Shown: piece after piece, positions 19,541 through 19,555 of the stretch | Layout of the letters: the number at the start of each line of letters is the position of its first letter | How positions within the stretch are numbered: position 1 is the stretch's first letter | Assembly (NCBI GenBank): GCA_015501055.1 | Contig: JADNYV010000629.1 | Span: 1 to 19,555, forward strand | Reading direction: 5' to 3' | DNA length: 19,555 bases | Origin: Mucidula mucida | Taxonomy: Eukaryota > Basidiomycota > Agaricomycetes > Agaricales > Physalacriaceae | Notes under the pieces: generated by a model | What the model saw: the letters and a program-made list of their open reading frames with translations, nothing else | Told to the model about the DNA's origin: nothing | The model's database searches: none | Translations under genes and position numbers: made by a program

Positions 19541-19555
19541 TGCGTTTCGTTAGCG

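Larger units (their letters stand above)
9775..19554 (+). repeat. Unit 2 of the direct tandem repeat (about 9.78 kb)
   Basis: This is the second head-to-tail copy, directly abutting unit 1 with no spacer. It ends one base short of the window end; base 19555 is the first base of the next period. Blocks 13062-13998 and 15799-16784 are identical to unit 1 by eye, whereas 15026-15487 is strongly diverged. Private indels include the extra 10 bases at 16785-16794 and the loss of 6 bases near 18717. Confidence 0.97.

Noticed and set aside
1..19555. Whole window as a transposon, plasmid or viral genome
   Set aside because: No transposase, reverse transcriptase, polymerase, capsid-like or terminal-repeat signals were seen; the recognisable gene is an ordinary intron-bearing fungal GH76.

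Overview
The window is eukaryotic nuclear DNA, most likely from a filamentous basidiomycete. Coding capacity is split into very short exons (about 30 to 200 bases) separated by compact GT...AG introns, mostly 40 to 65 bases, with CTGAC/CTAAC-like branch sites. The one gene I can assign confidently encodes a fungal-type glycoside hydrolase family 76 (GH76) protein. Because of this architecture no uninterrupted ORF exceeds about 200 codons, and simple ORFs are a poor guide.

The dominant feature is that the window is a head-to-tail dimer. Positions 1-9774 (unit 1) and 9775-19554 (unit 2) carry the same sequence in the same orientation, and the last base (19555) is the first base of a third period. 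Each unit holds, in order: an unrecognised plus-strand gene in short exons (about 34-640); a second unrecognised plus-strand gene (about 900-1234) and a further plus-strand coding block (1500-1633); a minus-strand GH76 gene (1729 to about 3168); an intergenic region with a chain of RNA-like hairpins (3558-3711); a low-complexity region built on a 151-base triplicated repeat (4717 to about 5135); a long plus-strand multi-exon gene or gene pair of unknown family (about 5600-7198); a minus-strand gene with hydrophobic segments, followed by an AATAAA signal (7365-7860); and two more plus-strand exon series (about 8100-8700 and 8961-9757), the last reaching the unit junction. Unit 2 repeats this at an offset of about 9.75-9.78 kb.

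The two units are not one molecule read twice. Two blocks of 0.94-0.99 kb are identical, other regions differ by scattered substitutions and indels, and one block of about 450 bases (5275-5713 versus 15026-15487) differs at roughly a fifth to a quarter of positions. The differences include 8-11 base indels and many 1-base indels that break reading frames, at different places in each unit for some genes and at the same place for others. I therefore treat most genes as broken or error-bearing. I see no operon logic, tRNA, rRNA, CRISPR array, transposase or viral gene. Apart from GH76 I do not assign functions.
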